Of a stretch of 64,000 nucleotides of DNA, positions 17,227-26,706 are shown in pieces; position 1 is the stretch's first letter, and every line of letters starts with the position of its first letter. Origin of the DNA: a bacterium. GTDB taxonomy: Bacteria > AUK180. The stretch spans positions 1 to 64,000 of the forward strand of contig JAGLGN010000032.1 of NCBI GenBank assembly GCA_023144005.1, written 5' to 3'. Under the pieces are notes generated by a model that was not told where the DNA came from, did not search any database, and saw only the letters and a program-made list of their open reading frames with translations. The position numbers and the translations under genes are program-made.

Positions 17227-17453
17227 CCACTTCTTTATATTTGCGCAGTTATTAATCTAGAGCTATCGAGCCGGATATCCCCGTACATTGCTATACTTAG
17301 ACAATATTGCATTCATAGGCAAGGCTAGCAACTATGTGAATTTTCTCACAAGCGGGATCAGTAGAGGCAAAGAGTCTACACGCACAAGAAAGTGTGTCTG
17401 GTCAAATGTAAAACGAGGGAGTAAATTGCAGGAAAATATTGTATTTGATCTTG

Positions 17454-18416
17454 TCAGAATATCTTTTCAAGATAGGCAGTGATCTTGAAAGGCGCCAGGT
17501 CTTCAAATCTCTCCCCTGTACCCATGAAAAGAACGGGGATACTGAATTTCCTGAACGACTGCACAAGTATTCCGCCTTTTGCGGTTCCATCCATTTTCGT
17601 GATGATCAGCCCGGTGGGCTCCGAATTCTTTTTGAAGATGTCTATCTGATTCAAAGCATTCTGTCCGGTGGTTCCGTCAATGATGAGTATGCGTTCATCA
17701 GCGGCTTTACCAGCGGCTTTTTCTATTACACGCTGTATCTTAGTGAATTGATTTATCAAATTTTCATTCGTATGTATGCGTCCGCCGGTGTCCACGATAA
17801 GAATATCCGAATCTCCGCGCTGCTGAAAGGATTTCACGGCATCAAATATCACCGATCCGGGGTCTGCGCCCGCCTGCTGACTGTACAGCTTGATATCGAG
17901 TTTATTTGCCCATTGCGCCAATTGCTCCACAGCGGCGGCGCGATATGTGTCTCCCGCTGCAAGGGACACTTTCATTTTTCTTTCTGATATTAGATAATGG
18001 GCCAACTTAGCGACGGTAGTGGTCTTTCCAACACCATTGACACCCATTACCAAAATAATACTTCCCTTCTCCGGAGAAAATACCCTTTCACTTCCTTTCA
18101 GGATGCGTGAGATCTGGGAGGCCAACTGCTTGGATAAAAGGTCATAGTCCCTGAGCCCTTCAGCGTTATTCTTCAATTCCTCCATGATATCCACAACTGT
18201 CTGCGGACCCATATCCGCCTCAAGCAGCGTCATCTCGATCTTCTCCAGAATGCCCTTTTTGTCTCCTTTGAAAACACCCTTTAATCTCGCGGCTAACAGG
18301 CCTTCTCTGCGGGTGGATGGACGCTCAACGGATCTCCTTTTTAATAGTAAAAGCAGTAGAACAAGCACGAGGACCAAAAAGAAAGAAATCATAGATATTT
18401 GAAGAGGTTGTGTCAC
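17454..18416 (-). CDS. ftsY: Signal recognition particle receptor FtsY
   Basis: SRP receptor GTPase (320 aa) that docks ribosome-SRP complexes at the membrane. An N-terminal membrane helix (about residues 9-26, rich in L and V) replaces the acidic A-domain of E. coli FtsY. The NG domain shows GVNGVGKTTTVAKLAHYL (G1), DTYRAAAVEQL, DTGGR (G3) and TKMDGTAKGG (G4). GTG at 18416 lies 2 bp after smc; ATG at 18392 is an alternative that would remove eight residues before the helix. smc-ftsY adjacency is known from many bacteria. Confidence 0.96.
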   Translation of the reverse strand: MTQPLQISMISFFLVLVLVLLLLLLKRRSVERPSTRREGLLAARLKGVFKGDKKGILEKIEMTLLEADMGPQTVVDIMEELKNNAEGLRDYDLLSKQLASQISRILKGSERVFSPEKGSIILVMGVNGVGKTTTVAKLAHYLISERKMKVSLAAGDTYRAAAVEQLAQWANKLDIKLYSQQAGADPGSVIFDAVKSFQQRGDSDILIVDTGGRIHTNENLINQFTKIQRVIEKAAGKAADERILIIDGTTGQNALNQIDIFKKNSEPTGLIITKMDGTAKGGILVQSFRKFSIPVLFMGTGERFEDLAPFKITAYLEKIF

Positions 18417-18418
18417 TT

Positions 18419-21400
18419 TTACTCGAACGCTACTGACATTATTTTAGAGACACCCTCTTCCTCCGAAGTAACTCCGTACAGGACATCCGCAAATTCCATT
18501 GAACGCTTATTATGTGTGATCACAATAAATTGTATATCCTCTGAGAATTTCTTTATCATTGAGAAAAATTTAACCAGATTCACTTCATCCATCGCCGAGT
18601 CAACCTCATCAAAAATACAAAACGGAGTAGGATTCTGAAGGAAAATAGCAAATATAAGAGCAGCGGTGATCAGGGCTTTCTCACCACCTGAAGTCAGACT
18701 GAGTGTCTGAACATTCTTGCCCGGTATATGCACTTGAATATCGACTCCCGTTTCAAGAGGGTCATTCGGCGTTACCATTACTACCTTGGCGTTACCGCCA
18801 TTGAAGAGCTCCTTGAAGGTCTTATCAAAATAGACATTGATATTCTCCAAAGAAGCGGCAAATTTTTCGCAAATATCAATATTCACTTTCTCTATCATTT
18901 CCATCAGGCGGTCCTTGGACTGGGAAACATCATCGAAATTTGTCTTCAAGAGCTCATATTCTTCCTGAAATTTACTGTATTCGTCCTGGGCTTCAAAATT
19001 GATCGCGCCAAGTCGTTCGATCTTTCCCGAAAGCAGATCAACTTCTCCTTCAATGGCCGTTATGTCATGGCCGGCGCCGTCCAGTTCATTCAGAAATCCC
19101 GAGATATCCGCTCTGTCGTCAAAATATTCCTCCAGATGGGAATATTCTGTTTTTGCTTGGACGATCAGGTCGGTCTTACCCTCTTCAAAGCTAGCCAATT
19201 CCTTGTCAATGCCGTCAAGCTCACTTCTTGAGTTAATAATTTCCCTGCTCAGCTCTTCCTTCGCATCCTCTTTATCCTTCACTTCTTCATTTAGTGAGGA
19301 TAGTTGGCTCTCATAACCTTCCAGTTCTTCTGCGTTCTTACCGATCTCGACCAAAAGGTCTTTGATCTCTATCCGCTTATGTTTAATGGATTCCTGGGAT
19401 TCCTTGATCTCGCCTTTGTAGAATTTCAGATCCCTGTCGATCTCAAAGAGCAATGTTTCATAATTTGAAATATTGTTATCAAGATTGCCGAGCTCGCTTT
19501 CCAGAAGCCGGATATCACTCTGATTTCTGTCTCTGATCCTTTCATTCTCCAGAAGGTCATTCTCAAGCGCGGTTTTCGAGGAATGGTATTTCTCGTATTT
19601 CTCTCTGATCTCGGTATTTTCACCTCTGACGGTTTCAAGGGAATCCTCGATTTCAGTGAGCTGCTCCACATAATCCTGTATCTCTTTTTCATAGATCTCA
19701 ATTGTTTCTTTTTCGGTGGTCTTGTTCTCCTGAAAATTCTTAATGGCTTGCTCAATAGAAATTGTCTCTTCTTTATATCGCGACAGATCAAAGCTGATCT
19801 TTTTCTTTTTCTGCTTTATCTCTTCGATCTCTTCCCGAATTGTAGTCGATCTGGAGAATTTCTTCTGATACTCTTCTTCCAGCTTGATGACTTGTTTTTC
19901 CTTCGCTTTATGCTTTTGTTTTAACTCATTGATCTCTTCTTTAAGTGTCAGCAGGCCGCCTTCGTGAGATCGTTTTCCACCCACAACACGACCATCAGAA
20001 TGGAATAACTCGCCGTTCAAAGTCACTATCCTGAAGCTCTTTCCTCTAAGCTCACCCTTCAGGCGGGTAGCAATATCCATATCTTTCACCACAATAACAT
20101 TGCGGATAAAACGATCAATTATTTCTTTATAAGCGGGTATAGCGGAATAAAGGTCAACAGCCCATCCTACAACACCCCCGATCATAGAAGGCAATTTAAA
20201 AGGAGCGCCATGACTTGGCTGAGAATCCAGAGGAAGGAAGGTCACCCTGCCGCCTTTAATTCTGTTCAGATATTTAATGGCCCTTTTCGCATCGTCTTCC
20301 TGATCAACGATCACATAATGCAGAACAGCTCCGAAGGCAACTTCCAAGGCATGCGCGTGAGCCTTGGAGTAAGAGATCAGATTGGCAACAGCATCATGTA
20401 TGCCGGAGATGGAAGTATCGTCCTTCTGCGCGGATTTCTTCATCACATGCCGGACACCGCCGGGGAAAGCCGAGTAATTCTCAAGATTACTTGAAAGTAT
20501 CTTGATCTTCTCATTCAGAGAATCACATTCGACAGAGCTTTTTCCGAAAAGATCCTTCACATCGGCCATCTCATTTTCTGTCCGTAAATTTTCCTTTTCA
20601 AGATCTTCAAGAGTGGAATCAAATTCATCCATCTTGTCTTCGATCCGTTTAAGATCCGCTCTTGCGGCCTCCAGGTCATCGTTAAAATCGGTGATGCGCT
20701 TTTCAAAATTGCCCAGGCGCACTTTCAGATGCTCTATGCTGTTCTCCTTACTTGCCTTGGCGCTGGAAAGAGAGATCTTCTCGTTCTCCACTTCGGAAAG
20801 TTTGCCGGAAAAATTCATATATGTATCTTCGAGGTCAGCGTTCTCCTTCTCAAGATGAGCAAGGTCTTTCTCTAATCCCTTCAATTTATCAATGATCATT
20901 TCAAGGCCGGTTTCTAATTTCTTGCCTTCGGCTGATTTTTCCTTCGTATTGCTTTTCCATTCTTTCAATTGTTCCGCGTGTTTCTTCTTATTATCTTCGT
21001 TGCTAACTATCCGGCGCTTATCCTCGCTGATCAAGTCTTCCTTATTCGTGATATCCTGTATCATTAATTGCCGCTTATTCTCAAGGCCCGCTATCTGATT
21101 GCTGATAGACAGCTTTTTATTCACTTCGGCAGATTGAGAATTCCATGCCGATTTGATCTCCTGCTCTCTTTTTGCCCGCTCTTCTTCTTTTAACGAGATG
21201 GTCTTCAGCAGTTCCGCTTTTTTTAAAGAGAGCGGGCTGCGCTTATCATCGTATTGCTTGATATCATCCTCGAATACAAGGTATTTAAGCCCGGAAAAGA
21301 GTTTCTTGATCTCGGCAAGCTTATTTCGGTAATCCATGTATCTCTCATACTTGGATACCGCCCGCTTCAATCCGCCGTATTGCTTATCCTTTTCAGCTAT

Positions 21401-21982
21401 GATATCGGCAATACGCTGAAGATTCTCCTCTGTACGATGAAGTTTTCTCTCCGTTTCAATCTTTTCGATCTTTTCGCCCATGACACCTGCGGCTTCCTCA
21501 AAAATGATACGCCTTTCTTTCGTTGAGGCCAGGAGGAAATTTTCTATCTTCCCCTGTTCAATTATGGCGTATGAGTTAGAAGTAATACCGGTATCAGCAA
21601 AGAGAGCAACGATCTCTTTCATCTTTGCGCGGCGGTCGTTTATAGTGAATTTTGAACTTTTATCCCTTGAAAATTTTCTGGAAACCACGATCTCGTCAAG
21701 GTCCATCTTTAACTTCCGGTCGAGATTATCGAACTTCAATTCTACTTCGGCAAATCCTGACGGGTTCATCTTGTCATTGCCCTTGAAGATAACATCCTCC
21801 ATCTGGCCGCCTCTGAGGGATTTCGGGCTCTTTTCCCCCAAGGTCCATTTTACGGCGTCCACGACATTGGATTTACCGGAACCATTGGGTCCGATAATGA
21901 TATTTATCCCGCTCTTTAATTCAATTTTAGTTTTTCGCGGAAATGTTTTAAATCCCTTCAGGGCAACTGATTTGAGTTTCAA
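18419..21982 (-). CDS. smc: Chromosome segregation ATPase SMC
   Basis: Full-length condensin subunit (1187 aa). Walker A GPNGSGKSNVVDAVKW lies near residue 31. Long coiled coils of lysine/glutamate-rich sequence flank a hinge at about 500-680 (FPGGVRHVM through the glycine-rich stretch before DGRVVGGKRS). The C-terminal head holds the signature LTSGGEKALITAALIFA and Walker B IFDEVDSAMDE. The start is TTG at 21982 with AAGG just upstream, 6 bp after etfA. It is co-transcribed with the Etf genes, an unusual partner set. Confidence 0.97.
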   Translation of the reverse strand: MKLKSVALKGFKTFPRKTKIELKSGINIIIGPNGSGKSNVVDAVKWTLGEKSPKSLRGGQMEDVIFKGNDKMNPSGFAEVELKFDNLDRKLKMDLDEIVVSRKFSRDKSSKFTINDRRAKMKEIVALFADTGITSNSYAIIEQGKIENFLLASTKERRIIFEEAAGVMGEKIEKIETERKLHRTEENLQRIADIIAEKDKQYGGLKRAVSKYERYMDYRNKLAEIKKLFSGLKYLVFEDDIKQYDDKRSPLSLKKAELLKTISLKEEERAKREQEIKSAWNSQSAEVNKKLSISNQIAGLENKRQLMIQDITNKEDLISEDKRRIVSNEDNKKKHAEQLKEWKSNTKEKSAEGKKLETGLEMIIDKLKGLEKDLAHLEKENADLEDTYMNFSGKLSEVENEKISLSSAKASKENSIEHLKVRLGNFEKRITDFNDDLEAARADLKRIEDKMDEFDSTLEDLEKENLRTENEMADVKDLFGKSSVECDSLNEKIKILSSNLENYSAFPGGVRHVMKKSAQKDDTSISGIHDAVANLISYSKAHAHALEVAFGAVLHYVIVDQEDDAKRAIKYLNRIKGGRVTFLPLDSQPSHGAPFKLPSMIGGVVGWAVDLYSAIPAYKEIIDRFIRNVIVVKDMDIATRLKGELRGKSFRIVTLNGELFHSDGRVVGGKRSHEGGLLTLKEEINELKQKHKAKEKQVIKLEEEYQKKFSRSTTIREEIEEIKQKKKKISFDLSRYKEETISIEQAIKNFQENKTTEKETIEIYEKEIQDYVEQLTEIEDSLETVRGENTEIREKYEKYHSSKTALENDLLENERIRDRNQSDIRLLESELGNLDNNISNYETLLFEIDRDLKFYKGEIKESQESIKHKRIEIKDLLVEIGKNAEELEGYESQLSSLNEEVKDKEDAKEELSREIINSRSELDGIDKELASFEEGKTDLIVQAKTEYSHLEEYFDDRADISGFLNELDGAGHDITAIEGEVDLLSGKIERLGAINFEAQDEYSKFQEEYELLKTNFDDVSQSKDRLMEMIEKVNIDICEKFAASLENINVYFDKTFKELFNGGNAKVVMVTPNDPLETGVDIQVHIPGKNVQTLSLTSGGEKALITAALIFAIFLQNPTPFCIFDEVDSAMDEVNLVKFFSMIKKFSEDIQFIVITHNKRSMEFADVLYGVTSEEEGVSKIMSVAFE

Positions 21983-21988
21983 CTTACC

Positions 21989-22966
21989 TTAACCAAGCAG
22001 CTCCGTCAATTTCGGCGCGATCTCAAAAAGGTCTCCAACGATCCCATAATCCGCTACATTAAAGATAGGAGCGTTCGAATCCTTGTTGACAGCGATAATA
22101 TAATCGGCCGACTTCATTCCGACCTGATGCTGAATAGCACCTGAAATACCAAGGGCAATATACAATTTAGGCATAACGGTCGTACCTGTCTGGCCAACCT
22201 GATGCGCATAAGAGATCCATCCCGCATCAACAGCCGCACGGGAAGCTCCCACAGCAGCGTTCAATTTTGCCGCAAGATCAAAAACGACCTTGAAGTTGGC
22301 TTTATCCCCGAGGCCGCGGCCGCCGGAAACAATAATATCAGAATCAGCGAGATTAACCATTTCCTCTATGCTTCTTACCGCTTCAATGATCTTCAGAGGC
22401 GAATCACCGTCAATATAGGTGAATTTCGTAATATTCTTCTCCTTGCTGTATCCGGTCTCTACCTTAAAGACCTTAGGCCTTACCGTTGACATCTGAAGAT
22501 GCTTCGGGGTCTTGATGGTAGCCATCAGATTTCCGCCGAAAGCGGGGCGTGTCTGCAGAAGGAGTCCTGTGCCCTCTTCAATATCCAACTCGGTACAATC
22601 AGCTGTCAGGCCGGCTTTCATTGTAATAGCGAGCTTGGGCATCAGCGAACGGCCCTGAGGAGTGGCTCCGGCAAGTACAATACCCGGCTCTTCCTCATTT
22701 ATCACAGCCGCGATATTTCGCAAATAATGAACATCGTTCAATTGCTGAAGTTTCTCATGGTCCAGAAGGATCACCTTGTCAGCTCCGGCTTTGAACAGGC
22801 CTTCCGTCTGAGCGGTATCTATCTTATATCCGGGGACAAGAACTACTACTTCCCCATTGTTCTTTTTTGAGAGCTCTGCTCCTTCCGAAACCAGTTCAAA
22901 TGTAACATGGTGAATACTGCTTTCCCTGCATTCCCCTATAATAAGTATTTTATTCTTTGTGCTCAT
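21989..22966 (-). CDS. etfA: Electron transfer flavoprotein alpha subunit
   Basis: FAD-binding subunit (325 aa) that accepts electrons from acyl-CoA dehydrogenase. The C-terminal FAD domain is intact: SGGRGLGDKANF, GASRAAVDAGW, GQTGTTVMPKLYIALGISGAIQH and NAPIFNVADYGIVGDLFEI. ATG at 22966 has GGAGAG upstream and overlaps the end of etfB. I cannot tell from the sequence whether this Etf is of the bifurcating type. Confidence 0.96.
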   Translation of the reverse strand: MSTKNKILIIGECRESSIHHVTFELVSEGAELSKKNNGEVVVLVPGYKIDTAQTEGLFKAGADKVILLDHEKLQQLNDVHYLRNIAAVINEEEPGIVLAGATPQGRSLMPKLAITMKAGLTADCTELDIEEGTGLLLQTRPAFGGNLMATIKTPKHLQMSTVRPKVFKVETGYSKEKNITKFTYIDGDSPLKIIEAVRSIEEMVNLADSDIIVSGGRGLGDKANFKVVFDLAAKLNAAVGASRAAVDAGWISYAHQVGQTGTTVMPKLYIALGISGAIQHQVGMKSADYIIAVNKDSNAPIFNVADYGIVGDLFEIAPKLTELLG

Positions 22967-22976
22967 CTTCACTCTC

Positions 22977-23768
22977 CTAAGCCAGGTGGTTCTCTTTGAT
23001 GAACTTGAAAACACCTTTTACCGTTTCCAGATCATCACCTTCAACCTTGATACCGCCCTTTTTTGGCGGGGGGGTAAATGCTTTTACGACTCGTGTAGGA
23101 GAACCCGTGAACCCGATATTCGCTTCATCGGTATTAAGATCATCTGCGCCCCAGACCGGTATTTCCGCCTTCTTCGCGGCCATCTTGCCGCGGAATGAAG
23201 GGATACGCGGTTCATTCAATTCCTTGAGGACGGTCATAAGAAATTTCCCTTTGACCTCGATGATATCAAAGCCCTCGCTTCTCATTCTCTCGACCTTCGC
23301 ATGTCCGGGTTCGAGCTCATCGATCTTTCTCACATATGTAACAGAGGGTATTTTCAGCCAGGTGGCTACACCGGGACCGACCTGCGCGGTATCTCCGTCG
23401 GTCGCCTGTTTACCTGCTATCAATACATCAAAATCGCCTAATTTTTCAACTGCCTTGGAAAGGATATATGAGGTAGCCCAGGTATCGGAAGCGGCAAATT
23501 TCTTATCTGAAAGGAGTATGCCCTTATCAATACCCATAGAAATAGCTTCTCTTAATGCGGCATCGGCCTGAGGAGGGCCCATGGTCATGACGACCGTTTC
23601 TGTATCTCCCCATTTATCCTTGATCTTCAAGGCCTCTTCGATCGCATACATATCGAACGGATTGATGATCGATGGAACACCTTCTCGTATCATGGTGTTC
23701 GTAACCGGATCGATCTTGAGTTCGGCCGTATCCGGAACCTGTTTTATAAATACTACTACCCTTTTCAT
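22977..23768 (-). CDS. etfB: Electron transfer flavoprotein beta subunit
   Basis: Partner of EtfA (263 aa). Typical stretches are VFIKQVPDTAELKIDP at the N-terminus, NPFDMYAIEEALKIKD, GKQATDGDTAQVGPGVA and ARMRSEGFD-like KVERMRSEGFDIIEVKG. Located directly after acyl-CoA dehydrogenase (1-bp gap) and before etfA. In anaerobes an Etf with an acyl-CoA dehydrogenase often serves butyryl-CoA formation or fatty-acid oxidation. Confidence 0.95.
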   Translation of the reverse strand: MKRVVVFIKQVPDTAELKIDPVTNTMIREGVPSIINPFDMYAIEEALKIKDKWGDTETVVMTMGPPQADAALREAISMGIDKGILLSDKKFAASDTWATSYILSKAVEKLGDFDVLIAGKQATDGDTAQVGPGVATWLKIPSVTYVRKIDELEPGHAKVERMRSEGFDIIEVKGKFLMTVLKELNEPRIPSFRGKMAAKKAEIPVWGADDLNTDEANIGFTGSPTRVVKAFTPPPKKGGIKVEGDDLETVKGVFKFIKENHLA

Positions 23769-23769
23769 A

Positions 23770-24939
23770 TTACTTCCTTAATCTCGACAGCTCCTTGGCT
23801 AAATGTGACGCTATGACCTCTCTTTGGATCTGATTCGTACCTTCGAAGATCTGAGTGATCTTTGCGTCTCGCATCATTTTTTCCACGGGATACTCTTTCA
23901 TATATCCGTATCCGCCGAGAACCTGTACGGCATCGGTTGTAACCTCCATCGCTACATCCGAGGCGAATGTCTTCGCCATTGCCGAATATCCGCCCGTATT
24001 TTTTGCGCCGGAGTCGATCAGCTTGGATACATTGTATATCAGCGCCCTGGCGGCTTCGATCTTTATTGCCATATCAGCGATCATAAATCTGATCGCCTGG
24101 AACGAATATATCTTACTTCCGAATTGTATTCTCTCCTGTGCATAGCTAAGCGCCGCTTCCATCGCGCCTTGAGCTATTCCAAGAGCCTGTGCGGCAACGC
24201 CGGGACGGGATTGATCAAAGGTTCCCATAGCAACTCTGAAGCCAGTTCCTTCCCTGCCGATCAGATTTTCAGCGGGGATCTTGCAGTTATTGAATATCAA
24301 TTCCACTGTCTCCGAAGCTCTTATGCCCAATTTGTTCTCTTTCTTACCGATCTCAAGACCATCGGTTTCACTATCGACGATAAATGCGGTCATTCCCCGT
24401 ATTCCACGGGTTGGATCTACGGTCGCGAATACCGAATGCACTCCGGCAACGCCGCCGTTCGTGATCCATTGCTTTGTTCCGTTAAGGATATAATGATCCC
24501 CTTCCTTCGTTGCGGTCGTCCTGACATTGGAGGCATCGGAGCCGGCTTCGGACTCGGTCAGGGCAAAAGCTGCTATCTTCTCGCCGGAAGCTATTGAAGG
24601 AAGAAATTTTTTCTTCTGCTCTTCACTTCCGTACAAAAGAATGGGAAAAGCTCCCAAAGCGCTGCCCGCGTAAGCAAGAGCGATTCCGCCGCAAACCCTT
24701 GAAAGCTCTTCGGTAACCAGAGACATTTCAAATATTCCCATGCCGAGGCCATCGTATTCTTCCGGAACGAAAACCCGGTAAAGGTCTGACTTAGCCAGAA
24801 TTTCTACGATCTCATTCGGAAAGATCTGCCCTTCATCATACTCTTCTCTAATGGGCAGGATCTTCTCATCGGCGATCTGCTTCGCGATCTCAACTATTGC
24901 CTGCTGTTCTTCGGTCAATTCATAGTTCATCTTAACCAT
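23770..24939 (-). CDS. Acyl-CoA dehydrogenase
   Basis: FAD enzyme (389 aa) that interconverts acyl-CoA and enoyl-CoA using Etf as partner. N-terminal helical domain, then [20 protein letters not shown] in the middle domain, and near the C-terminus [20 protein letters not shown] and IFEGTNQIQ, whose glutamate is the usual catalytic base in bacterial short-chain members. The start at 24939 follows GGGGGA. Chain-length specificity cannot be read from the sequence; short chains (butyryl) are plausible in this context. Confidence 0.93.
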   Translation of the reverse strand: MVKMNYELTEEQQAIVEIAKQIADEKILPIREEYDEGQIFPNEIVEILAKSDLYRVFVPEEYDGLGMGIFEMSLVTEELSRVCGGIALAYAGSALGAFPILLYGSEEQKKKFLPSIASGEKIAAFALTESEAGSDASNVRTTATKEGDHYILNGTKQWITNGGVAGVHSVFATVDPTRGIRGMTAFIVDSETDGLEIGKKENKLGIRASETVELIFNNCKIPAENLIGREGTGFRVAMGTFDQSRPGVAAQALGIAQGAMEAALSYAQERIQFGSKIYSFQAIRFMIADMAIKIEAARALIYNVSKLIDSGAKNTGGYSAMAKTFASDVAMEVTTDAVQVLGGYGYMKEYPVEKMMRDAKITQIFEGTNQIQREVIASHLAKELSRLRK

Positions 24940-24957
24940 ATCTTCCCCCAAACTTGT

Positions 24958-25599
24958 TTATTTATTCAGAAGTTCTGTAATGAACTTCATCTCGGGCTGC
25001 GCGCCCACAGTAATATTCTCTTCCTTGAGGTCCACGACCTGCTGAGGAACTGAAGACACATTGAATCTTTCGGATAATTCCTGTGCTTCGGTAGCTTCGA
25101 CACAAATCCCGCGAACCTTTTTATTGACAAAGGCGAGCGAATGCGCCAGGACAACAGAGCCCGGGCAATATGGACATGTGGGAGTAACAAAAACATGTAT
25201 CGTCTTCTCGGTATCCAGCTCTCCGATCTTCTTTATTCCATTATCGGACAGTGAGCTTTTTCCGGAAGCGAGCATCTTGATCCCTTCGATAAGGCTCCTC
25301 GCCTCATATCCAAGGGGCGCACCCATGAATTCGATTCGGTAACCTTGATCGTAACCCAGAAAGATATAGGGGAATACATTGATCTGATTCTTCTTGGAAA
25401 TTTCAGAATCGCTTGGCAGCACTTCCACTTTTATCTTATCACTGAGCTCCGACAACTCACTTAAAAAATTAATTGTAAATTCCGTATACTCGTTATCTTC
25501 AGGTCCCTTGATCACCTTCACATCCACATCATTCTTGAAGGATGCGAATTCTTTTACCAACTCTTTGTGATCATTTTCGCCTATCAATCTCTCGGCCAT
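24958..25599 (-). CDS. Protein disulfide oxidoreductase (double thioredoxin-fold, PDO/glutaredoxin-like)
   Basis: Cytoplasmic redox protein (213 aa) with two thioredoxin-like halves, as in archaeal and thermophile PDOs. The C-terminal half has the active site VTPTCPYCPGS (Cys142 and Cys145) and the cis-proline loop SSVPQQ. The N-terminal half keeps the fold (VFPYIFLGYDQGYRIEFMG) but has no CxxC, so only one site should be active. It opens the run PDO-acd-etfB-etfA-smc-ftsY behind a clear promoter at 25627-25655. Confidence 0.85.
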   Translation of the reverse strand: MAERLIGENDHKELVKEFASFKNDVDVKVIKGPEDNEYTEFTINFLSELSELSDKIKVEVLPSDSEISKKNQINVFPYIFLGYDQGYRIEFMGAPLGYEARSLIEGIKMLASGKSSLSDNGIKKIGELDTEKTIHVFVTPTCPYCPGSVVLAHSLAFVNKKVRGICVEATEAQELSERFNVSSVPQQVVDLKEENITVGAQPEMKFITELLNK

Positions 25600-25626
25600 A
25601 TCTTTCTCCTAATATAATGATTTGTT

Positions 25627-25655
25627 ATTTTACCAAATTTATTGATTGAATTCAA
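25627..25655 (-). promoter_or_regulatory. Sigma70-type promoter of the PDO-acd-etf-smc-ftsY operon
   Basis: Minus strand: TTGAAT (25655-25650), 17-bp spacer, TAAAAT (25632-25627); AGGAGA ribosome-binding site before the ATG at 25599. A 34-bp palindrome sits about 60 bp upstream of the -35 box. Confidence 0.75.
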
Positions 25656-25713
25656 GATAATCCGCAAGCCAGTTTAATGTGTCATGCGTGGCGTGACACG
25701 TATCACGTGCATC

Positions 25714-25747
25714 ATGTCGCATTGTCGTAATTACGACAATGCGACAT
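25714..25747. repeat. Perfect 34-bp palindrome (candidate operator)
   Basis: ATGTCGCATTGTCGTAA followed directly by its exact reverse complement. It lies between the arsR stop (25755) and the promoter of the PDO/Etf/SMC operon. Adjacent bases 25681-25713 contain further short palindromes (CGTGA..TCACG and CACGTG). No T-run follows on either strand, so it is a poor terminator; a protein-binding site or cruciform is more likely. Confidence 0.7.
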
Positions 25748-25754
25748 TGAACAA

Positions 25755-26036
25755 TTAGTTTCTACTTAATATTTCTTCAACATGTTCTATTATTTCCAGG
25801 ATTTCTCTCTTCTTCAAACTGTTTAGCACATTTCTATCCTCCGTAATATAGTACAAAATATCGAGGTCTCTTAATATTTTTAGATGCTTTGATACAGTTG
25901 TAGGACTTTTCCCTATCAGAGTTCCAATTTCGCCCGTACATACCGCTCGCTTTGACAGCAACTTTATTATTTTATAACGAGTGGGACAACTCAATGCCTT
26001 AAAAATACTTACTGCTCTTTTCTCTGCTTCTTTCAT
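25755..26036 (-). CDS. ArsR-family winged-helix regulator
   Basis: Small DNA-binding protein (93 aa). Typical layout: FKALSCPTRYKIIKLLSKRA, then the recognition helix around IGKSPTTVSKHLKILRDLDIL, and a short C-terminal helix. Only isolated cysteines are present, so the classical ELCVCD metal site is not seen and the inducer is unknown. It is transcribed toward the palindrome and the PDO/Etf operon, which it may control. The arsC-like gene 0.7 kb upstream is another candidate target. Confidence 0.88.
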   Translation of the reverse strand: MKEAEKRAVSIFKALSCPTRYKIIKLLSKRAVCTGEIGTLIGKSPTTVSKHLKILRDLDILYYITEDRNVLNSLKKREILEIIEHVEEILSRN

Positions 26037-26102
26037 TATTTAATCCCCCCTTCTATGATCTTAGTAGTTTTCTTTCTTCTATCTTATCTTCTATTCTGAA
26101 GC

Positions 26103-26528
26103 TCAGCGCCTTAACTCTATTAGCTCTCGCAATCTCGCGATATCATTCCGCATTCCCTGCAGCATTTTCGAATCAGCCTTCAGGAGTAATTTCACTCCCG
26201 CTGAAATAAGTGTCTTTGCAAAACCGGCTGCTATCGAAAGAAGTATAATAAATGCGAATATGCCGATACCGACACGGAAATTTTCGGGGATACTGATATC
26301 TACCCGCCCCGTATCTTGAGTCTTGATCCGGCTTACCATTTCACTTTGGAAATAGTCGACAAGGCCTACTTTTTCAGGTGATTTTATCATACCGATAAGA
26401 TTGCTGAAAACCCAGATACCCAGAGCAATGCCGATGCCGATCAGAAGGAAGCCCAGCAGGCGATTTACCCGCGCATTCCTATCTTCACTGGATTCAGTCA
26501 AAAGCTGATTGTCATTTTCAATATCCAT
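26103..26528 (-). CDS. Uncharacterised membrane protein with two transmembrane helices
   Basis: Protein of 141 aa, family not recognised. A polar N-terminus (MDIENDNQLLTES) is followed by a helix around LLGFLLIGIGIALGIWVF, a polar middle segment of about 45 residues, a second helix (VGIGIFAFIILLSIAAGF) and a basic amphipathic C-terminus. The ATG at 26528 has AAGGAG at good spacing. A consensus promoter lies immediately upstream (26545-26573). It precedes arsR by 66 bp and may share its transcript. Confidence 0.75.
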   Translation of the reverse strand: MDIENDNQLLTESSEDRNARVNRLLGFLLIGIGIALGIWVFSNLIGMIKSPEKVGLVDYFQSEMVSRIKTQDTGRVDISIPENFRVGIGIFAFIILLSIAAGFAKTLISAGVKLLLKADSKMLQGMRNDIARLRELIELRR

Positions 26529-26544
26529 GTCCGCTCCTTTTCTC

Positions 26545-26573
26545 ATTATACTTGTTTCAGGAAAGTATTTCAA
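26545..26573 (-). promoter_or_regulatory. Sigma70-type promoter for the small membrane protein and arsR
   Basis: Minus strand: TTGAAA (26573-26568), 17-bp spacer, TATAAT (26550-26545), then AAGGAG and the ATG at 26528. Leader length about 10 nt. Confidence 0.75.
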
Positions 26574-26614
26574 GATATGCGCAGCAAGCCTTTGGCAGTA
26601 CGAAGTGGTAGTAG

Positions 26615-26675
26615 AGGAAATGAATAATTGGAAAATGAATAATGGAGAGGGTATTACGAGAAATTGTCAATTGCT
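26615..26675. repeat. Dispersed AATGAATAATTG-type repeat
   Basis: Contains AATGAATAATTGGAAAATGA and, shortly after, GAGAAATTGTCAATTGC. The reverse complement of 42876-42930 carries AATGAATAATTGAGAAATTG followed by copies of ACAATGGACAATTG. The two intergenic regions thus share a degenerate low-complexity repeat in opposite orientation. No coding potential. Confidence 0.45.
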
Positions 26676-26706
26676 TTTATCCACATTAGACGCGATACGT
26701 CAAACG

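Noticed and set aside
17288-17482. Plus-strand 64-codon frame between ftsY and the hydrogenase operon
   Set aside because: No ribosome-binding site, runs into the end of ftsY on the other strand, no recognisable sequence.
23824-24597. Plus-strand frame of 257 codons opposite the acyl-CoA dehydrogenase
   Set aside because: Complementary to a clear enzyme gene; its translation shows no domain.
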